Shown here: one piece after another, positions 5,510 to 6,347 of the stretch
Layout: every line of letters starts with the position of its first letter
How positions within the stretch are numbered: the stretch's first letter is position 1
Assembly (NCBI GenBank): GCA_021798075.1
Contig: JAJZYO010000127.1
Coordinates: 1-6,347, forward strand
Length of the DNA stretch: 6,347 nucleotides
Source: Actinomycetes bacterium
GTDB lineage: Bacteria > Actinomycetota > Acidimicrobiia > Acidimicrobiales > Palsa-688
Direction of reading: 5' to 3'
Notes under the pieces: generated by a model
Databases searched by the model: none
What the model saw: the letters and a program-made list of their open reading frames with translations, nothing else
What the model was told of the DNA's origin: nothing
Position numbers and translations under genes: made by a program

Positions 5510-6347
5510 ATGTCGAAGCTGCGTCTGACAATTGTCGCTCTATGTGCGGTCGTGTTACTAGCTGGGACAGGGGTCGCTCGGGCCTCGGCGAGCAACCTTG
5601 GCTTGGGCGCAGCCCACACTGTCAAGATCACAGGTGTTCCGACCAAACTTGCGATCACCCCTGCGGGCCGGGTCGGCTACCGGGAGATCGGGAGCGGGAG
5701 CCCGGTGCTACTGATCATGGGCTTGGGAGGTTCCATGGACGACTGGGAGCCCGCGTTCGTCAACGCACTGGCGGCCAGTCATCGGGTGGTCATGTTCGAC
5801 AACGCTGGCATAGGTGAGACTGCCAGCTTGCCGGCGCCACTCAGCATCGTGAAAATGGCGAACGAAACGAGCGATTTCATCTCGGCAATCCATCTTGGGA
5901 GGACGGCGGTGCTCGGGTGGTCCATGGGTGGGATGGTTGCCCAGGCCCTTGCGGTTCTGCACCCGGGCCAGGTGTCAAAGCTCGTCCTGGCGGCCACCCA
6001 GCCCGGGACGGGTAAGGGCCTGCCAATACCAGCGGCAGCAGCCGGCAAAGCCGAGAGCGCGAGCCCTCGAGCAGTCCTTTCGGTGCTCTTCCCGACGACG
6101 GCGGCCGCGGCTGCCCGCGCCTACGTAACAGGTATCCTCGGTTACCCAGACTTTTACGTCCCCTCGAGGGCAACGGTCGCTGCGCAAGGCTTGGCGGTCG
6201 AGCAATGGATGGAGGGTAAGGACGCTGTGGGCCGCGAGCTCGGGGACATCACAACGCCGACGCTTGTCGCCGACGGGACCGTGGATGACTTGGATCCGGT
6301 CGCCAATGACAGGCTCATTGCTGCCAGCACCAGAGGGGCGAAGCTCG
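5510..6347 (+). CDS. Exported alpha/beta hydrolase, 3'-truncated
   Basis: Secreted or cell-surface hydrolase of the alpha/beta fold; the first 279 residues are present and the frame is still open at the window edge. The N-terminus is a signal peptide: MSKLR, a hydrophobic core TIVALCAVVLLAG, and a likely cleavage after ARASA near residue 27. There is no lipobox Cys, so it is not a lipoprotein. The fold follows: oxyanion-loop region LLIMGLGGSMDDW (67-79, Met replacing the usual His before GxGG), strand VVMFDNAGIGET (93-104), nucleophile elbow GWSMGG with Ser138, and the acid region LVADGTVDDLDP (252-263), where Asp259 is the likely catalytic acid. The catalytic His lies beyond the edge. Start is ATG 5510; an adjacent in-frame GTG at 5507 would add one residue. 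It is separated from the transporter by 50 bases and is probably its own transcription unit. It could be an esterase, peptidase-like enzyme or haloperoxidase-type hydrolase; substrate cannot be assigned. Confidence 0.9.
   Translation, partial: MSKLRLTIVALCAVVLLAGTGVARASASNLGLGAAHTVKITGVPTKLAITPAGRVGYREIGSGSPVLLIMGLGGSMDDWEPAFVNALAASHRVVMFDNAGIGETASLPAPLSIVKMANETSDFISAIHLGRTAVLGWSMGGMVAQALAVLHPGQVSKLVLAATQPGTGKGLPIPAAAAGKAESASPRAVLSVLFPTTAAAAARAYVTGILGYPDFYVPSRATVAAQGLAVEQWMEGKDAVGRELGDITTPTLVADGTVDDLDPVANDRLIAASTRGAKL

Overview
The window reads as high-G+C DNA from an actinobacterium (Actinomycetota). Third codon positions are strongly G/C, GTG and TTG are plausible starts, and the adaptor gene has the architecture I associate with actinobacterial efflux adaptors: a peptidoglycan-binding fold set between lipoyl-like and beta-barrel parts. 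The order or genus cannot be read from the sequence; an acidimicrobial or similar soil lineage would fit but is a guess.

Bases 1-3562 hold a tightly overlapping three-gene operon for a MacAB-like efflux system: a membrane-fusion/adaptor protein (its 5' end lies off the window), an ABC ATPase, and a MacB/FtsX-type permease. ATPase and adaptor overlap by 4 bases (ATGA), and permease and ATPase by 11 bases. The ATPase would power the four-helix permease, and the adaptor would couple it to the cell envelope. Bases 3563-3707 are non-coding and carry a short tandem-repeat array. Bases 3708-5459 encode a 12-helix major facilitator transporter with sugar-porter-like signature motifs and a long N-terminal extension. 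After a 50-base gap with a weak terminator-like hairpin and a possible leaderless promoter, bases 5510-6347 encode the first 279 residues of an exported alpha/beta hydrolase that runs off the 3' edge. All five genes are on the plus strand.

The gene content is conventional: export and envelope functions. What stands out is tandem-repeat expansion at several scales: an exact 96-bp duplication in the adaptor coiled coil, a 15-bp-period array encoding twelve five-residue repeats in an unusual ATPase tail, a 9-bp Ser-Asn-Gly repeat at the permease N-terminus, and a 16/20-bp array after the operon. A perfect 28-bp palindrome also lies inside the ATPase tail. I do not see a clearly new system. The ATPase tail and the intergenic array are the best candidates for a closer look.
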